Positions 6,566 through 15,227 are shown, counted from the stretch's first letter. The stretch: 23,838 nucleotides of DNA from G713 sp034717835 (GCA_034717835.1 JAYELZ010000039.1:1-23838); one strand, 5' to 3'. The notes: generated by a model from the letters alone, not told the origin. Program-made: numbers and translations.

Positions 6566-7639
6566 ATGCTCACCATCCTAAATATACTGGATAAACGCAA
6601 GGGAACCATTATTTTCATCGGTGGCATTATCGTAGGGATAATTATTGGACTGGTATTTCTCGGTTGGTGGCTCTGGCCGGTACAATGGGAAAATGCCTCC
6701 CCCGGCCATCTCCGTTCGGATTTCCAACTGTACTATTTTCAAGCTGTCGCGGATGAGTACGCTAGCACTCACGATATGGATGCCGCTCGAGAGAAATTAG
6801 GCCTCACCCTTAAAGGAAAAAATAGCAATCCCTGGGTAAATGATCATGCTGCCCTAAAAATCACCCTTGAGGCGGCATTATCAGCCGCAGGAGCAACAGA
6901 AGGTGCTCCCATGAATCTCCTGGCCCAAGATTTGGCCACACGAGAGGAAATTGAAATTGACCCACAACCGGCAGCGGCTGAGGGAGAGCCCCCTGATGCT
7001 GGTAAAACTTCCTTTATGACCATCGTGGGATTACTCTTCATAGTCCTGCTACTAGCTGGAGGTGGCTACTTCCTAGTTACCCGCCTGCGTGGCGGCAAAC
7101 TAGCTAAGAAAGCCAAGCCCACCGGCCTCGCCGGAGCCTTTGGACAAATAACCGAGGAGGAGTCTAGCCTCATTGAAGGAGAAATGGAGCCGCCGCTCAC
7201 CTCATTTATCGCCACTTACAAACAGGGTGATGATTTCTTTGATCCCTCATTCAGTATTGAAGTTGGGGAAAGTAAGGATTTTTTGGGTGAATGTGGGGTT
7301 GGCATTTCGGAGAGCATCGGAGCTGGCTCTCCCAAGAAAGTCACCGCCCTGGAAGCCTGGCTCTTTGACAAGAGCGACATCAAGACTGTAACCACCGTGT
7401 TAGCCAGTGATTATGCTTACCAAGACGACAGTATGAAAGCCAAACTGTCCGCCAAAGGAGATGTGATACAAGTCAAACCAGGCACGGAAGTTATACTGGA
7501 GACCACCGCCTTACGTGTACATGTGCGGGTCAAAGACCTCGCCTACGCTGAAGGTGATTTACCAGAGGGAAGTTTCTTCCAGCAGATGAGCGTGGAGTTG
7601 CGCGCCTGGGTCAAAAACGAAGAGACCGCTATCGTCTAA
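6566..7639 (+). CDS. Unrecognised two-helix membrane protein with soluble C-terminal domain
   Basis: This 357-residue protein starts at ATG with AAGGGGGA 5 bases upstream. Membrane helix 1 is at about 14-37 (TIIFIGGIIVGIIIGLVFLG) and helix 2 at about 150-172. Between them lies an extracytoplasmic region whose start, LRSDFQLYYFQAVADEYAST with MDAAREKLG, suggests an alpha-helical hairpin of TPR-like character, followed by a Pro/Glu-rich linker. After helix 2 and a basic RLRGGKLAKKAKP stop-transfer, a cytosolic domain (about 205-350) shows DDFFDPSFSIEV, FLGECGVGISESIG, KKVTALEAWLFDKSDI, VLASDYAY and VKPGTEVILETTALRV. That block has the look of a well-conserved beta-rich domain. I do not recall a named family. 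Similar proteins probably occur across Anaerolineae (inference). It is monocistronic and convergent with the VanW gene. Confidence 0.85.
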   Translation: MLTILNILDKRKGTIIFIGGIIVGIIIGLVFLGWWLWPVQWENASPGHLRSDFQLYYFQAVADEYASTHDMDAAREKLGLTLKGKNSNPWVNDHAALKITLEAALSAAGATEGAPMNLLAQDLATREEIEIDPQPAAAEGEPPDAGKTSFMTIVGLLFIVLLLAGGGYFLVTRLRGGKLAKKAKPTGLAGAFGQITEEESSLIEGEMEPPLTSFIATYKQGDDFFDPSFSIEVGESKDFLGECGVGISESIGAGSPKKVTALEAWLFDKSDIKTVTTVLASDYAYQDDSMKAKLSAKGDVIQVKPGTEVILETTALRVHVRVKDLAYAEGDLPEGSFFQQMSVELRAWVKNEETAIV

Positions 7640-7662
7640 CCCACACCATAAACGCCATAGCC

Positions 7663-7735
7663 GGTGCAAGGTACTACCCCGGAGGCCTTTTTTGCTCAGA
7701 GCTAAGGAGGTTTTCAAAGGTAGTTACCTTGCACC
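7663..7735. terminator. Large hairpin between convergent genes, probable two-way terminator
   Basis: GGTGCAAGGTACTACC (7663-7678) pairs with GGTAGTTACCTTGCACC (7719-7735) with a single bulged base. On the plus strand it is followed by TTTTCTTTA. The 40-base interior holds a T6 run and GCTCAGAGC. The stem lies between the stop codons of the plus-strand membrane gene and the minus-strand VanW gene. Arms this long around a 40-base interior also fit a mobile hairpin or structured RNA. Confidence 0.65.
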
Positions 7736-7741
7736 TTTTCT

Positions 7742-9538
7742 TTATGGCTGTGCGCCTACTATTTCCGCTTCTGGCGGCGGGATGAACTCTGGTCCGTACC
7801 GATAACGCGCTACCCAGGGTACAAAATGGCTGACAAAACGGTCTTCATGCAAGATCTGACCGGCAGCATCCTTTACCACCCTACCCAGCTCGGCATACAA
7901 ACCAGCATGTGAATTCTCCATTTTTTCCACGGCTCCCGAGGGCAACTCTGGATTGTACTCGTAGACTGGCGGACCCGGAGGTTCCGGCTCTCCCCAAGTC
8001 GGGCCAATTTGCTCCACCTCACGGCCATCAGCCTGGCCGTAGAAGAGGAATTGAAGACGCGCAGTCGCCGGTTGCACCGCCGTCTCAATCAACAGCGACG
8101 TATGGTAATCGTTGACGAAACGGAAATCCACCAATGGGGAGTAAACAGTCGCATCAAAGCCCGGCCCATAGCCTCCCAGCTCATAGTAACCCACCCGATA
8201 AGCATGGGGCCAACGCTCCACAATCTCGTAGCCCCCGTAGAACGCCGCTCTGAAGACCGTCGTCGCCACCTGACAGATGCCGCCGCCCACGCCGAGGAGC
8301 GTCCGATCTCCCACAATCACATAAGATTCATCGTAGCCCTCCTCTAGCGTCACCTCGCCCAACCATTCATTGAAGGAGAAGGTTGCGCCCGGCCCAATGA
8401 GGACGCCATCAAATTGAGAGGCTCCCAAACGGATATTGTGGTCTCGTGCGGAAGATGAGCCGGCAAAATATGATTCTCCCACCGTCAACAGCTCGACAAT
8501 CCCCAGTTCCTCTGCGGTGGCCGTGGCAGGATACTCTGGCTCAGTCTCGTGCAAAACCAACGGAATATAATGCTGCCCGGCCCGCAATTGTTCATTGATG
8601 CGCGCTACCGTAGCCGGTACGTCTAGTTCGCGTCCAATCTCACTCGCTTGCACCGACGACAACTGTTGTGTAGCCTCATCAAAATGAAAACGCGCATTCA
8701 CCGGCTCTTGATATAGGGCCTTCGCCAACGGAAGTAGAAATTCTTGCAGCGCGTTCTCATCCAAACCCACCGCGATCTGTCCCGCATCGGTGTAGATCCT
8801 CAGCATCTGTGCCAAACTAGCTGTAGAAAGAGTCCACGGACCAGGATCGCCTTCGTGGGGATTGCGTAAGAGCAGCTTTAGCGGTTCCGCTAAGATATTT
8901 TGCGCGACATCCAAAGCTGCAACCGCCTCGGCGTCGTCAAGTTGCGGGGGCAGCTCAACAACCGGCAGCGCCAGCTCCTGTGAGCCGGGCAACCGTAAGA
9001 GCAATTCCAAGCTGGTGAGCGCTGCTTCAACATCCAGCTGGCGACCGCTACGAGCCGCGCCCAACGCCAGTTCGCCATTCTCAAACCGGAGACCCGCATC
9101 CTGAGGAACCGCATCAATCTGGGAAGCCAAAGCACGGAGTTGCTGCACCGCTTGCACGCGCTCCCAGACCAGTACCGGCGGCAAAACAACCCCCTCGCGC
9201 AGCAAAGTTAGACGTGCCCGGAGGGCTACCACGCCCTGCTCCGCATGTCCCAGCTGATAAGCTGGCGCCAACGTCGCAGCAGGAGCAAGCGCTACCCCCA
9301 ATTCCTCAGCAGACAAAGTCCAACGCTGACCCTCCGGCCCCACGAAGGTAATCCAACACTCCGGCTCCGCGAGTATTCCCTCGGCAGCTGCCGGCGTCTG
9401 GCTTCCCACCGGAGCTCCCCAAATCCAAACGCCGGGGATGATGCGCGCTTCCAAGTAGGGACCTAAAATAACCAGCGCGCCTCCCAAGAGCAGCAGCAGG
9501 CTGGCAATGATGAGCACAACGAACCAAAAGCTTTTCAT
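7742..9538 (-). CDS. VanW-family protein with peptidoglycan-binding-like N-terminal domains
   Basis: This 598-residue protein has an N-terminal membrane anchor (residues 5-27) and an otherwise extracytoplasmic body. Residues about 40-330 hold two copies of the putative peptidoglycan-binding module typical of these proteins (PF12229-like): TLSAEELGVAL near 74-84 and TLSTASLAQMLRI near 236-248. Both are followed by a LDENALQEFL-type helix and a ReLDV-type turn (RQLDV at 166-170, RELDV at 303-307). The VanW domain is about 346-500, with DHNIRLGASQFDGVLIGPG, FSFNEWLGE and the Cys-containing GVGGGICQVATTVFRAAFYG (416-435). A C-terminal segment with VPWVARYRYG resembles G5-like tails. VanW proteins are linked to glycopeptide resistance clusters and cell walls, but the biochemical role is unsettled. 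ATG at 9538 follows AGGAAA. Confidence 0.92.
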   Translation of the reverse strand: MKSFWFVVLIIASLLLLLGGALVILGPYLEARIIPGVWIWGAPVGSQTPAAAEGILAEPECWITFVGPEGQRWTLSAEELGVALAPAATLAPAYQLGHAEQGVVALRARLTLLREGVVLPPVLVWERVQAVQQLRALASQIDAVPQDAGLRFENGELALGAARSGRQLDVEAALTSLELLLRLPGSQELALPVVELPPQLDDAEAVAALDVAQNILAEPLKLLLRNPHEGDPGPWTLSTASLAQMLRIYTDAGQIAVGLDENALQEFLLPLAKALYQEPVNARFHFDEATQQLSSVQASEIGRELDVPATVARINEQLRAGQHYIPLVLHETEPEYPATATAEELGIVELLTVGESYFAGSSSARDHNIRLGASQFDGVLIGPGATFSFNEWLGEVTLEEGYDESYVIVGDRTLLGVGGGICQVATTVFRAAFYGGYEIVERWPHAYRVGYYELGGYGPGFDATVYSPLVDFRFVNDYHTSLLIETAVQPATARLQFLFYGQADGREVEQIGPTWGEPEPPGPPVYEYNPELPSGAVEKMENSHAGLYAELGRVVKDAAGQILHEDRFVSHFVPWVARYRYGPEFIPPPEAEIVGAQP

Positions 9539-9572
9539 AGTATTTCCTCGCCACAGTAAAACTTAGCAAGTC

Positions 9573-9601
9573 ATTATACATTATCTATCGATGTACAAAC
9601 G
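9573..9601 (-). promoter_or_regulatory. Possible promoter of the VanW gene
   Basis: On the minus strand a perfect TATAAT occurs at 9578-9573, 35 bases before the VanW ATG. The -35 partner at 17-base spacing is poor (CGTTTG, 9601-9596), so only the -10 element is convincing. Confidence 0.4.
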
Positions 9602-9637
9602 CCATCAGTTAAAGAACGCACTCCCTCGTCCTCCGTA

Positions 9638-9665
9638 TTGACAAATCCCTTTTTGACATTAGGAT
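9638..9665 (+). promoter_or_regulatory. Possible promoter of the PHP gene giving a near-leaderless transcript
   Basis: TTGACA (9638-9643) is followed after 16 bases by TAGGAT (9660-9665). Transcription would begin about 3 bases before the ATG at 9675, which has no Shine-Dalgarno sequence. The two facts agree with leaderless initiation. A second TTGACA at 9653-9658 has no -10 at a usable position. Confidence 0.4.
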
Positions 9666-9674
9666 TACCCACAC

Positions 9675-10736
9675 ATGGATAACTACAGAGAATACGTTGG
9701 CAACCTCCACATACACACGACCTACTCTGACGGTACTGCCCAACACACTGAGATAGCGGCTGCTGCAGCGAGAGCTGGCCTGAATTTCATAGTCACCACG
9801 GATCACAACCTCTGGGTGGAAGGCGTAGAAGGGTATTCTGACCGCGTGTTGCTATTGGTAGGAGAAGAATCCCACAATAATCGCCGGAATCCACAAAGCA
9901 GCCACTTGCTGGTCTACGGAGCAGAGCAAGAGATGGCTCCTTACAGTTTTGGTAACAGCCAAACCTTGATCAACAAGGCCACGGAGCGAGGAGGGATATG
10001 TTTCCTCGCCCATCCGATAGAGAAGAGCAGCCCCCTAAAGAGCGGCTTAGCTACCATTCCCTGGGTGGATTGGCCCATTCAACAGATCTCCGGTCTGGAG
10101 ATCTGGAATTACATGTCGGAGTTCAAAGGGTTGCTCTGGTCATATTTACCCGCGTTGGTGTATGCTTTTCGCCCAGATTGGGGCATACGCGGCCCGTACA
10201 AAGCCACCCTGCAGCTATGGGATGAGTTGCTCGCCAAAGGGATGCGACTGGCAGCCCTCGGAGGTGCAGATGCCCACGCTTCAACTGAATATCTGGGCCC
10301 CATCAGACGGGTTTTGTTTCCCTACGAGTATCTGTTTCGCTGTGTCAATACGCACATCCTCACCGCAGGAGCATTGACCGGTGAGCTTATGCATGACAAA
10401 CGCGCAATCTATGCAGCCCTAGCCGCCGGGCGAACCTGGGTAGGGTACGACCTACCGCATTCCACGTGCGGATTCGAGTTTGTGATTCAAAGCGGCTCCA
10501 ACCAGGCCACCGTAGGAGAAGAGCTCAAGCGGTTGGGCGCCATCAACGTAAGAGTGCAGCTCCCCGCTGCCGGCAAAATCCGGCTACTCCGCAATGGACA
10601 GTCCATCAAACGCGAAACTGGCACTACCTTGAGTTATACTACCGTTGAACCGGGAATCTATCGCGTGGAGGTCTACCGTCGCTTTAGAGGTCGCCAGGTA
10701 GGTTGGATCTTCTCCAGTCCAATTTATGTGAATTAG
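9675..10736 (+). CDS. PHP-domain metal-dependent phosphoesterase-like protein
   Basis: This 353-residue protein is soluble by sequence. It begins with the PHP signature NLHIHTTYSDG (10-20; metal ligands His12 and His14, with Asp19). TTDHN (41-45), GEES with Glu64 or Glu65, LAHP (His113) and GGADAH (Asp199, His201) follow. Together these give the full metal-binding set of a PHP-family hydrolase, a fold that usually hydrolyses phosphoesters. A C-terminal stretch (about 270-353: GFEFVIQSG, KIRLLRNGQSI, YRVEVYRR) looks like a small beta-sandwich seen at the end of stand-alone PHP proteins. The start is fixed by the catalytic motif at residue 12. No ribosome site is visible. It is divergent from the VanW gene and convergent with the ferredoxin gene. 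The substrate is unknown; it is not a polymerase or histidinol phosphatase by context. Confidence 0.9.
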   Translation: MDNYREYVGNLHIHTTYSDGTAQHTEIAAAAARAGLNFIVTTDHNLWVEGVEGYSDRVLLLVGEESHNNRRNPQSSHLLVYGAEQEMAPYSFGNSQTLINKATERGGICFLAHPIEKSSPLKSGLATIPWVDWPIQQISGLEIWNYMSEFKGLLWSYLPALVYAFRPDWGIRGPYKATLQLWDELLAKGMRLAALGGADAHASTEYLGPIRRVLFPYEYLFRCVNTHILTAGALTGELMHDKRAIYAALAAGRTWVGYDLPHSTCGFEFVIQSGSNQATVGEELKRLGAINVRVQLPAAGKIRLLRNGQSIKRETGTTLSYTTVEPGIYRVEVYRRFRGRQVGWIFSSPIYVN

Positions 10737-10769
10737 AAGATCACTGGCTCTTAGAAACTCGTCAGGTAG

Positions 10770-10834
10770 CTTCTCAATGTTTTGGGGCAGTTTTCACCGC
10801 AGAGACAGCGTATTTCCTCTTAGTTATTGAGAAG
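10770..10834. repeat. Small inverted repeat around a repeat remnant
   Basis: CTTCTCAAT (10770-10778) and ATTGAGAAG (10826-10834) are perfect 9-base arms. The interval includes TTTTCACCGCAGAGACAG, which resembles the CACCAC-type repeats seen elsewhere in the window. No function is assigned. Confidence 0.4.
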
Positions 10835-10853
10835 ATTCCTCGTTAGCTAATCT

Positions 10854-10888
10854 AAAGCCCCCCCCAGAATAATTCTGGGGGGGGCTTT
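10854..10888. terminator. Perfect palindromic terminator shared by PHP and ferredoxin genes
   Basis: AAAGCCCCCCCCAGAAT (10854-10870) and ATTCTGGGGGGGGCTTT (10872-10888) are exact complements around a single A, giving a 17-base-pair GC-rich palindrome with A/T ends. It stands between the convergent stops at 10736 and 10903. It can act in both directions, although the T tracts are only three long. Confidence 0.8.
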
Positions 10889-10902
10889 GAGGAAACATAA
10901 CT

Positions 10903-11169
10903 TTACATTAAGTCTGCACCTGGGCCTTCAGTATAAAAAGCCTCATTCTTCTCAATATCATCCTCATACTCGTCTGGTACTTCATCCTCGTAATATATTG
11001 AATCGGTGGGGCAGACGGAGACACAAGCGGCACAATCAATACAAGTTTCCGGGTTGATGTAATAAGTCGGCCAAGCCGCATCACCATCAACATGATGGAT
11101 AGACTCTGTCGGGCAGATCAAAGAACATTCACCACAACTTTCACACGTGCGAGTAATTACATACGCCAT
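10903..11169 (-). CDS. Two-cluster [4Fe-4S] ferredoxin
   Basis: This 88-residue acidic protein has two classical motifs: CESCGECSLICP (Cys 9, 12, 15, 19) and CIDCAACVSVCP (Cys 43, 46, 49, 53). Each can bind one [4Fe-4S] cluster in the usual crossed fashion. The C-terminal 30 residues are strongly acidic (DEVPDEYEDDIEKNE), a likely docking surface for a basic partner. It is a cytosolic electron carrier. No dedicated reductase or hydrogenase lies beside it, although two nitroreductase-family flavoproteins occur elsewhere in the window. AGGAGG stands 8 bases before ATG. It has its own promoter and terminator, so it is probably a single-gene unit. Confidence 0.95.
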   Translation of the reverse strand: MAYVITRTCESCGECSLICPTESIHHVDGDAAWPTYYINPETCIDCAACVSVCPTDSIYYEDEVPDEYEDDIEKNEAFYTEGPGADLM

Positions 11170-11219
11170 TATTCTTTCCTCCTCTGAAATTGATCATTAT
11201 TAAAATCTCACTAAAAACT

Positions 11220-11247
11220 ATTTTAACGCAGAACAAACGCATGTCAA
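11220..11247 (-). promoter_or_regulatory. Promoter of the ferredoxin gene
   Basis: On the minus strand TTGACA (11247-11242) is followed after 16 bases by TAAAAT (11225-11220). The predicted start near 11213 leaves a leader of about 45 bases to the ATG at 11169 with its AGGAGG site. This is the strongest sigma-70-like match in the window and makes the ferredoxin independent of the upstream kinase gene. Confidence 0.7.
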
Positions 11248-11258
11248 CCACTAAGCAG

Positions 11259-14200
11259 CTATTCCGAAGTAGTGGTAGAATCAGCTAATTGTTCCAGAGC
11301 AGTGGCGACATCAGTCAATAACTGTTGTTGATCAAAAATCCCCTTTTCGAGCAACGCCGCCGCCCTCAAGTTTAGCAACTCATGTTCCGCCGTGGTTAGC
11401 TCCTTTGCCGTGACTACCACCGTCGGAATATGTTTGGTGGCTTCATTAGCCCGCAGATTCTCTAACACTGCAAACCCATCCACTACTGGCATCATCAAGT
11501 CCAACACCAACAAATCAGGTGGTTCTTCTTGCAATTTGTCAATGGCTGCGGCGCCACCGGCAGCTTCGCTCACCACGTACCCCGCACCTTCTAGAATACG
11601 TCGCAACAAATTGCGGTCGCTCTCGCTATCATCAGCTACCAATACGTTGCGAGCGTGGGGAGCTGATGATAACCGCGCTAGAGACTCCAACAGTTCTTTC
11701 TCCATAATCGGTTTGACCAGATAATCGGTTACTCCCAAGTTCAAGCCCTTATCCTCATCAGTCACGATGGAACAGACCAGGATAGGAATATCGACTGTCT
11801 CCGGATCACTCTTGAGCTCGCGGATAATATCCCATCCGTCCCTATCGGGCAACAAGATATCCAGCGTGATAGCGTAAGGCTGAATTCGTTTAGCCTCGGA
11901 CACTACCATCTCGCCGCGTGTGAGGGCCAACACCCGATATCCTTCTTGCTCCAGGTAACGCCGGAAGAGCGTGATTACTCCTTCATCATCATCCACCGTC
12001 AATACCACTCGTTCCGCATTAGAGCCGGTTGCTTTGTCTGCCACCTCTTCCAATTGGTCATCAGTGGGGCCAGCCAGCGGTAAGGCAATATAGAAAGTAG
12101 TGCCGACGTCCACTTGGCTCTCAAACCAAATACGTCCACCATGAGCCTCTACAAATTTTTTGCTCACCGGCAGACCTAACCCGGTACCTCCATAACTACG
12201 GGTAGAGGAAGAATCCACCTGTTGGAACTCACTGAAAACCGTATAATACTTATTTTTAGGAATACCAATACCACTATCCGCAATAGCGAGCACAACTTCA
12301 TCCTTACCTTTTCGCTCTCCTGAGATGCTGATAAAGCCCTCTTCGGTAAATTTGGCCGCGTTACCCACCACGTTCAAAATCACCTGGCGAATACGCCGTT
12401 CATCCGCTTGCACGATGGGGAAATCTACAGGGAAATTTCTTTGTAGCTCAATGGGTTTATCTTTCACCAGGGCTACCGCCGTGGACAACACCCCACTGGC
12501 AACTTTAGCCAAATCCACCGGCTCGAAGAAGAATTCCATCTTCCCAGCCTCAATCTTGGAAAGGTCTAGAATATCATTGATAAGATTCAGGAGATGTTTG
12601 CCACTCTCATAAATCGCGCTTAGGTCTGTATGCTGCATATCATTGAGCGGACCATCAATGCCTTTAAGAATGACTCGGGAGAAACCAATGATCGAGTTCA
12701 AAGGGGTGCGCAGCTCATGGGACATATTAGCCAGGAATTCGCTCTTTAGCCGGTCAACTTCTTTGAGCTGTTCTGCAATTTCCAGACTCTCGCGATAGAG
12801 GTTGGCGTTCTCCAATGCCACCCCCATACTCACAGCGATACTCTCCACTAGAGCCATCTCGTTGGCATCAATCGCCGGATGTCCAACCTGACGACCCAGA
12901 GTAATCAATCCCAGTATCTCATTGCGTACCATTAACGGTACAGAAAAAGATTCCTTGAGTTGCAACCGGCTAAGGAGTTGCATAAAATAGACATGGCCCG
13001 CCTGTGAGCGCTTGGTGAAATCCCATAAAAGAGGACGCTCCCAACGAATAGCAGCTCCGATGCCCGGCATTTCTAGTAGCCGTAATCCCAGCTCTTCTAC
13101 CGCCAGTTCCCGTCCATCGTCATAATACGCCACCACAGGATAAACCTGTTGACCATCCCAACGCCATAATAAGATTGGCATATTTAAGTGTTGAGAGATG
13201 ATCTGCCCCACGTCGTGCATCAAGTCGCTAGCATCCAGGCTAGCCGAGGCCGCCGTGACCACCTTGTTCAAGAAAGTTCGCCGGTCAGCCTCCGCGCGGG
13301 TAGTCTCTAGCAGTAATTGGTTCTCCAATGCCACGGAAGCAGTACGCACCACCGCATCGTAAAATGATAGTTCGTCTTGAGTGAATTCATGGGGATTTTT
13401 AGTGTACAGCAACACTAGACCATAGGCAGTACCCCGAGCCTTGAGGAGATAAGCAGCCAGCCCGCTAACTCCCATACGACGATAGGCCTGTAAATTCACC
13501 TCGTCAACCAGCTGACACTGTGCTACATCTGCAATAACAAAGCGCCCTTCAGAAGTTACTGCATCAATTATGTGCTTCCAGCTAGCAAGCGGGTAGCTGG
13601 TTCCCGGTTGAGCAATAGCATTACCTTCCCTAGACCAACTAGTTATCACCTGCAATTCTTGAGCCTGTGCAGGGGAAGTTAATACTCCAACCACTACACG
13701 TTCCAGTTCCAGACGTGGCTGTAACCCTTGCCCCAACGTGGTCAAAATATCCTGCGTGGTTTGGCTGGCGTTGATCTCGCGTCCCAGGTCGTAGAGGCTA
13801 CGAGTATCGGTTAAGGCTTCTTCTGTTTGTTCAAAGAGAAGTCGGTTTTCCAACGCGAGCGATAGCTGCCCCCGCACCGCTTCAACAATTGCTAATTCGT
13901 CAGCCCCCCAAGTGGCCTCATCTTCAGCCCCCTCAAATCTAAGCATCCCTATCGGCTCATCATGCAACATAATGGGGGTGGTCACTAAAGAATTGGCCGC
14001 ATCTCGGTAGATTTGAGCAGCAATTTCAGTCTGAGTACTAACTACTGCTTCATCAACAACCAAGGGAACCCCCAACGGTTCCAATTGACTCAAGTCGTAA
14101 GTATAGCCAAACATCTCCTTAGCCCGCCGGTATTTTTCCCACTGCTGACCGGTCTGAGTACGTTGTAGATTTCGGAGCTCCTCATAACGCACCTGCTCTC

Positions 14201-15155
14201 TGGCAAATGAACGCGCATTAGCGATAGCGTTCGCCAATTGGCTAGCGACGGTTTGCAAAACCGTGATATCGGCCGCGGAGAACGCGGCGGTGATTTCTGA
14301 CTGCACGGTCATGGCGCCGATAATACCATGCGGTGCAATCAACGGTAGAGCCATCTCTGAACGCGTTTGGGGTAAAAATGGATTATCAAACCGGATAGCC
14401 TCCGTACCAACATCCAACGCAATACGAGCCTCACGGTGGGCTACACACCAACCAATCATGGAAGACTCATTCACCGCCAATTTATGGCCGGCTGCCATCA
14501 TTTGACGCCCCGCCTCGCCCGTACCGGCTCGCAAGACTGCATATTCTGCCAAATCATCCAATAAGAAGAGCCCGACATAGTAGAAATCAAAGCGCTCCCG
14601 AATAAGATCAACCGAACGCTCCAGAATCTCTTCCGTACTCAGGGATGAAGCGGTCACCAAGCTAATCTCAGCAGCGGTCTGCAATTGAATGGAACGCCGA
14701 TTGAGCGTTAACTGCAAGACTCCTCTGATCTCTTCCTGGGCATTCAAAACAAGGGCCTCACGGGAGACTATGAAACCATGGAGGAGAGCCTTATGATATC
14801 TATCAGCCGTCATCAACCCAATCCGCAATAAATCGTCGGTTAAGTGATCTAGACAAAATTGATTTAGAGTCGTACCAAAGTCCAGCAAGGCTTGCTCCGC
14901 CACTCCTTGTGAAGCGCATTTTTCACCTTGCGCGGTGACCTCTAAGTCAGTTCCGTCTTGCAAGAAGGTGAAAAAGGCAGCCATCACCTCCGTGACTATC
15001 TTATCCTGCTGACCCGCATGCAGAACGGAAGACCCCTGAGAAAAGAGTGTTGCCCGCAGCACCTTAGAGAGCCATGCTTGTAATTCCAGGTGATGCTCCG
15101 CTAGCACTGCTGCTACGGTGTCCAGCTTGTCTTGATCAACTGTTGCTCTTCCCAT
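11259..15155 (-). CDS. Soluble multi-GAF hybrid histidine kinase with two C-terminal receiver domains
   Basis: This 1298-residue protein has no membrane segment. Residues about 8-150 are an all-helical N-terminal domain, possibly RsbR-N-like. GAF 1 is about 165-318 and a reduced GAF 2 about 320-442. GAF 3 (about 450-615) and GAF 4 (about 625-785) follow. After a short coiled coil comes HisKA with FLANMSHELRTPLNSIIGFS, phospho-acceptor His813. The ATPase domain shows N928/N932, ADSGIGIP (959-966) and GGTGLGLPVS (989-998). Receiver 1 (about 1048-1160) has DDD 1055-1057, Asp1099 and Lys1148. Receiver 2 (about 1168-1290) has DD 1175-1176, Asp1219 and Lys1271. All phosphotransfer residues are present in both receivers. 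No DNA-binding output follows, so a downstream partner is expected elsewhere. The ATG has GAGGGAG 6 bases upstream. It lies last in the sensory block, 144 bases after the methyltransferase gene. Confidence 0.93.
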   Translation of the reverse strand: MGRATVDQDKLDTVAAVLAEHHLELQAWLSKVLRATLFSQGSSVLHAGQQDKIVTEVMAAFFTFLQDGTDLEVTAQGEKCASQGVAEQALLDFGTTLNQFCLDHLTDDLLRIGLMTADRYHKALLHGFIVSREALVLNAQEEIRGVLQLTLNRRSIQLQTAAEISLVTASSLSTEEILERSVDLIRERFDFYYVGLFLLDDLAEYAVLRAGTGEAGRQMMAAGHKLAVNESSMIGWCVAHREARIALDVGTEAIRFDNPFLPQTRSEMALPLIAPHGIIGAMTVQSEITAAFSAADITVLQTVASQLANAIANARSFAREQVRYEELRNLQRTQTGQQWEKYRRAKEMFGYTYDLSQLEPLGVPLVVDEAVVSTQTEIAAQIYRDAANSLVTTPIMLHDEPIGMLRFEGAEDEATWGADELAIVEAVRGQLSLALENRLLFEQTEEALTDTRSLYDLGREINASQTTQDILTTLGQGLQPRLELERVVVGVLTSPAQAQELQVITSWSREGNAIAQPGTSYPLASWKHIIDAVTSEGRFVIADVAQCQLVDEVNLQAYRRMGVSGLAAYLLKARGTAYGLVLLYTKNPHEFTQDELSFYDAVVRTASVALENQLLLETTRAEADRRTFLNKVVTAASASLDASDLMHDVGQIISQHLNMPILLWRWDGQQVYPVVAYYDDGRELAVEELGLRLLEMPGIGAAIRWERPLLWDFTKRSQAGHVYFMQLLSRLQLKESFSVPLMVRNEILGLITLGRQVGHPAIDANEMALVESIAVSMGVALENANLYRESLEIAEQLKEVDRLKSEFLANMSHELRTPLNSIIGFSRVILKGIDGPLNDMQHTDLSAIYESGKHLLNLINDILDLSKIEAGKMEFFFEPVDLAKVASGVLSTAVALVKDKPIELQRNFPVDFPIVQADERRIRQVILNVVGNAAKFTEEGFISISGERKGKDEVVLAIADSGIGIPKNKYYTVFSEFQQVDSSSTRSYGGTGLGLPVSKKFVEAHGGRIWFESQVDVGTTFYIALPLAGPTDDQLEEVADKATGSNAERVVLTVDDDEGVITLFRRYLEQEGYRVLALTRGEMVVSEAKRIQPYAITLDILLPDRDGWDIIRELKSDPETVDIPILVCSIVTDEDKGLNLGVTDYLVKPIMEKELLESLARLSSAPHARNVLVADDSESDRNLLRRILEGAGYVVSEAAGGAAAIDKLQEEPPDLLVLDLMMPVVDGFAVLENLRANEATKHIPTVVVTAKELTTAEHELLNLRAAALLEKGIFDQQQLLTDVATALEQLADSTTTSE

Positions 15156-15227
15156 CTCCTGCTCCCTCGCGATGGCCCTTTAATCAATTTCCTAGTATCA
15201 TCATCTATGTTCCAGGGTGATTGTATC

